Source: Gymnorhina tibicen
Taxonomy: Eukaryota; Chordata; Aves; Passeriformes; Artamidae
DNA length: 64,000 nucleotides
Reading direction: 5' to 3'
Assembly (NCBI GenBank): GCA_013399875.1
Contig: VXAZ01003270.1
Location: 212,913 to 276,912 of the forward strand
The notes below the pieces were generated by a model, which was given only the letters and a program-made list of their open reading frames with translations, had not been told where the DNA came from and did not search any database. How positions within the stretch are numbered: position 1 is the first letter of the stretch; each line of letters opens with the position of its first letter. Made by a program: the position numbers and the translations under genes. Below, in pieces: positions 59,931 to 64,000 of the stretch.

Positions 59931-62299
59931 GCTTCCCATTGTACAATGGACTCCAAATAATTACATTAAAAACATAGTCCATTGTCTCTGATCGCCTTGT
60001 ATGAACTATGATACTGAATTTCTTTGTCTTTTACTGTTGAAAACAATGCAAAAGCAGAGTTTAATTAGTCCTAGTATCCCAATTAATATAAAACAATTAT
60101 TTTACTGAAACCTGTTATCTATTGTCAAGTCTTCACTGAAAACTAAAGTGAGAAAATTGAGCTTTGTGAGGCAATTAGCAGATTTTCAGAATAGCAATGT
60201 GAGAATTAGTTTCTGCTTTTCACATTCAGCTTCTTTTTGCTATTCTTGCTGTGTGAGAGACTTGTGAATGGAAAAACAAGTGAGCTGAACTGCTTTTGTA
60301 CTCCCCAAGACTTTGGAAAAAAAACCAACCAAAACAAAAGAAATTACTTCATGTCCCTTTAGGATGAATTACTAGCATTGCCAAGAACATTTCTGTATCA
60401 GTTTAAAAGTACAGTAAATGAGAGATGAATTTGGTTTACAGGTGAAATTCTACCCTAAGTGATTCAAACCAGGAGGGGAGGGTGGTTATTAACTCTGTGG
60501 TGCTGGAATTATTCATGTGGACTGTAAGGTCTTTCAAGAGTATCAATTCATACTAAAATTAAGAAAAAGAAATGTAGCTTCTCTTGATACAAGCTTTTTC
60601 TAGTTCCTGTCTGTATAAACTTACGTTGGTATCTTTGAATCACTGATATTTTAACTTGTCATAGTATGAAAAATATGTGGATTCACAAGGTTTTTAACTG
60701 GGAGTTCCAATAGCATCTCACAAAATGGTGCATGTTTCTAAACATGTACAGAAGAAACGGAACAAAAACCAAAACCAAACGAAATCACTTAAAAGAGAAG
60801 CGCTTAGGGACGTTTTCAGTAAAACAGTGAGAAAAATGTAGCATCACAGAATATAACACAGTGTGATGATACCATTTGGAATTCACTTACATGTGAGAGA
60901 ATTCACTACATGGGATGATATGCATTGCAGAGTGGAAGGTGCTTCTAAAATCTTCTAAAAACCTTCCTTGGATTTTTTTTATTTTTTTGTCCTAGACATT
61001 GCCAGAGTGGTGGTCTTTCTGTGTATATCCCTAGTCTATAATGACAAGGCTTTGATTCCATTTTGCACAATGGCTCAGTGTTGCAACATGGGCAAATTCA
61101 GCAGTATGATAATAATTGAAAGGTGAGAGTGTGTAGCAACAGAGTTTCTGCTACGCTTGCATTAACAGTTGTTCCTCAGGCTTCCTCAGAGAGGAATTTT
61201 CATTTGAGGAGTACAGAAAAGAAAGTAATCACAGACCAGTGTGTTGCTCTCCAATATTTAGGAGGTTTTATGCCTGTAGGAAGTGGTATTGCTTTATATT
61301 GTCCCCCTCCAACTGATCTCACTGCTTGACATAAAAAAAAATTACAGTATGGGGATCATCCAAAGAGACACCATCACTGGAAAGAATATCATGAGAGAAG
61401 AACTTCCCCATTCTCTGTTGGCTGAAAAAGCAGTGTTTTCTCTATTCTTCTGGTCCTTCTTTTATTTTACAATAGAAAATCAGGTAAAATAGCAGGGGGT
61501 CATTCACAGCTAAGTTAATTACCATGCTGCCAGTGCTGATGAACGAAGTCTGATAAAAAGCACACACAATCCTGAAAGAAGCACTGCAGGAGTTCCTTCT
61601 AGCTCATGGGAACTCAATAATAAAAAAAAAAAAAAAAAGAAAAAATTAATTTAAATGTAGGATTTAGCAGAAAATCAAATATCTCAATTAATATTAATTA
61701 ATTATTTAAAGTATAGTCAATAGACCGTTGGAGCATTGCTTATTTGAGTTTTGTAACCTCTATACTTGTTGAACCTTCTTTGGTCTACTATAAGTTGGTA
61801 ATAAAACAATCTGGAAATTGAAACACATATAGACACAACCCATCAAAATACGTTTATACTTGGAAAAATGGTTTTGTTAGACTTCCACTATGCAAAGACT
61901 TGATGTGTTCTGAATAAAATATCTGCCAATCTAAAAGGTTGTGGTTTATTTTTTTAAGTAGAAATTGTTTGTTTTTCTCCCAGCAGAGGTCTCGACTTGG
62001 CTTCCAGATCATATCTTTCTTTCTTTTTTTCATCATCCCCCAAAATGTAGGTTCTGTAGGCGAAACATGGTCTTCTGGGAGCAACCAGACAACTTTATTG
62101 CCTGCTGTTTACTCACTGCATGAGATTGGAAATGCAGCTCTGCCATGGGACTATCCTCCAGCTCACTAATCCTAGAAATGCTTACTCGGAGTGCTTCTCT
62201 GAAAAAGACAGCAATAAAAGATACATTTTTCTCTCTCAAGGACACTGAGAACAGAAGGGACCAGCATTCCCTTTTGAAGGGACCATCTGGCTTGTGCTC
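59931..62299. other. non-coding, with a poly-A run
   Basis: 2.4 kb of AT-rich sequence. A run of 17 A lies at 61622-61638 with a short AATAATA before it. I see no SINE or LINE body upstream of it that would make it a retroposon tail. Open frames of 60-76 residues are unsupported. Confidence 0.5.
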
Positions 62300-62720
62300 T
62301 GCCTCTAAAAGCTGCAGAATTTCTTCCAGAAACTGGATTAAAATATGTTTCTCAGAGAACTATCTAATCAGTTTTTAAAGACTCCAAACAATGGTAAGTC
62401 CATGGGCTGCTTCTGGCAAGTTGTTCAAATAGTTAATTATCTTCACCAACGCATTTTATTCCATCTTATTTCAAGGATGAATAAGTCTAACTTTAGTTCC
62501 CATGCAGTGCATCTTCTTATGCCTTCTTCTGCAAGATTAAGACACCTGTTTCTATCAACTACAATTTTTATGTTTAAGTATTTATGTAGCATGATCAAGT
62601 AACTTCTTTTTCTCTTCAATAAACTAGTAGATTGGATTCTATAAGCATCCCACTTCAAGGATTAGTTTAAGCACAACTGAGTCATTTTTTGACTCCTCTG
62701 AATTCTCTTCATTAAATTCA
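62300..62720 (-). mobile_element. ancient CR1-like LINE with ORF2 C-terminus remnant
   Basis: Plus-strand text such as AGTTGTTCAAATAGTTAATT, GTTCCCATGCAGTGCATC, TTATGCCTTCTTCTGCAAGA, TTAAGACACCTGTTTCTATC and GCATGATCAAGTAACTTC follows, in order, the reverse complement of an old sauropsid CR1 type. The minus-strand frame 62443-62658 reads CLNLAEEGIRRCTAWELKLD then LFILEIRWNKM, like the NLAEKGITR..WKLK....LEIR end of that ORF2. Strong divergence indicates great age, and it may extend beyond 62720 in unrecognisable form. Confidence 0.7.
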
Positions 62721-63950
62721 TATCTTCCATGAAGTGCAGACTTCAAACTGGATGAAGAAATCTTCAGATTCATACAAATGCTGCGTACAAATGTTGTCTG
62801 GCTTCCTTCTTGATATTTTAGAATTTCAGTGACAACATTCACTGAACTTTATACTAAGCTTCCACATTGACCCTGCTCTCCCTGTTAAAGTTTCTTCTCA
62901 AGTTGTTGCTTTCCAGGAAATAATCTCTCATTCTGCTTCTGAAGCCTGCAGTGCTTCCCACATGTAACAACTTGCAGTCTCAATGCTGCACTGAAATGTA
63001 TTTTGCTCAGTTATGACCTTGTACCTGAGATCTGGAACTCTGTGTAAAAGCACCCTCTTCTCATTGTTTAATGCTTCCCTTGAGCTGTACAACATACTAG
63101 CAAAGATCTTACTTATCATCCAGATACGCACAGTATCTTTCCTGATTAAAACATTGAGTAGTATCAGATCCTGAAGAATTCTCAGTGCTCCCAAATATCA
63201 TGGACTCTAGCACTGATTTTTTCATCCTTGAGCGGCATTTGCTGCCTCTGAATACCAACTAAAGCATATGACCAACTGATTATATACACTGCATGCCTTC
63301 TCAGAATACAGTATTATATAGCATCGTGTCAAAAACTTTGATTTATTTGAAGTGTGTAATTGCTTTTATCAAGTTGTTTTATCACCCGATCAAAGCATAT
63401 CACAGCATTTTTGTGCTCTCATTATATTTTTCAACAAAACATGGCAATTGTATTTTTGTACTAATTTCTTTCGGCTCATTGCATGTGCTCTGAATATAAA
63501 CATTTAATGAAGAAAGAGGAACAGTGAACGTTACAATATGATGTTAAGGGCTCTAGCTTAAATAAGGTTGTTAGTATCCAGATTATATCTTGCTATGCAG
63601 AATATAATAAGATGATAAAGATGAAATTGCTCTCCTTTCTCCAGGATGAAACACATGGAGACCCTTAAAGATATAAAGTAAGGATCAGTGATGTAATTAT
63701 CCCAGCAAACAGCAGCATATTTGATGGAACATAGCATTCTCTTTCTGTAGTGACTGTACTGATATGAATAAATATGAACTTTAGTTCATATAAATGCAGT
63801 CTATAAGCTGCATCTTCTAAAAAAATCTTTGTTTCAACCTCTGTAAATGATGCTGAGTATCTTCATTATCTTTTGCTGTCTGGTCTGCATTTTGTCTTTG
63901 ATGTGACGTTAGCTTACCAGACTTTTCATTTTTATCCCCGCCCATTGACC
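62721..63950. other. non-coding, possibly more decayed CR1
   Basis: 1.2 kb with a C/T-rich bias on the plus strand like the reversed CR1 just before it. An 88-residue minus-strand open frame lies at 62928-63194. I could not align it to CR1 with confidence, and no other element is visible. Confidence 0.4.
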
Positions 63951-64000
63951 TGGAGTTTTTTCTGAGATGGAGTTAATTGTCTTCATAGTAGCTGGTATCA
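63951..64000 (+). mobile_element. start of an ERVL-type LTR, cut by the window end
   Basis: TGGAGTTTTTTCTGAGATGG then AGTTAATTGTCTTCATAGTA and GCTGGTATCA. This is the opening of the LTR family present at 52527-53105 (CTTCATAGTAGCTAGTAT) and 41043-41632 (GGCTGAGATGGAGTTCATT). The remainder lies beyond the window. Confidence 0.78.

Noticed and set aside
61622..61638. Poly-A run as the tail of a processed pseudogene or SINE
   Set aside because: No gene-like, SINE-like or LINE-like body is visible upstream, and no flanking target duplication was found.
1..64000. CRISPR arrays, bacterial operons or phage modules
   Set aside because: No regularly spaced identical repeats, no dense coding, and all recognisable elements are vertebrate retroelements.

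Overview
This window reads as AT-rich, gene-poor vertebrate DNA, most probably from a bird. The evidence is many CR1 LINE 3' ends, recognisable by the avian tail with octamers like ATTCTATG or ATAGAATC and the CR1 reverse-transcriptase C-terminus, together with long terminal repeats (LTRs) of the avian ERVL type. A passerine is plausible because of the long LTR at about 42-43.4 kb, but that is recall of family sequence and was not searched. I found no supportable exon of a cellular gene, no tRNA, rRNA or other RNA gene, and nothing bacterial (no operon, CRISPR array or ribosome binding sites). The longest open frames are chance frames, decayed CR1 ORF2 or LTR sequence. The window is best described as intergenic or deep-intronic sequence whose structure comes from layers of transposon insertion. 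Layout: 0-5 kb holds a (TA)n(TG)n microsatellite and a CR1 split by a solo LTR with a clean 5-bp target duplication. 8-9.4 kb holds three CR1 pieces in both orientations. 10-14.9 kb holds an AT-rich palindromic block, two diverged direct copies of an unrecognised sequence, a 15-bp inverted repeat and a GC-rich possible LTR. 16.9-17.9 kb holds a GC-rich LTR and an ancient CR1. 24-25.2 kb is a 1.1-kb CR1. 25.7-27.6 kb looks like the wreck of an ERV (LTR start, LTR end, short unknown interior, second LTR start), with a CR1 piece inside it. 28.9-36.3 kb holds CR1 tails and a perfect 42-bp tandem duplication. 41-43.4 kb holds two different LTRs, one with a 5-bp target duplication. 44.5-54.1 kb holds several CR1s, one carrying an unexplained insert of about 280 bp and one split by an ERVL-type LTR. 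58-64 kb holds a 48-bp tandem duplication, a second copy of the 3.4-kb LTR family in the opposite orientation, a very old CR1, and the first 50 bp of another ERVL-type LTR cut by the window end. No genes here work together in a pathway. The informative content is the relative order of insertions: CR1 first, LTRs into CR1 later, plus ancient CR1s predating the others. The two LTR-in-CR1 nests and the LTR pair at 3.4 and 59.4 kb are the best supported findings. Family names beyond CR1 and ERVL-type LTR are not given because they need a repeat-library search.
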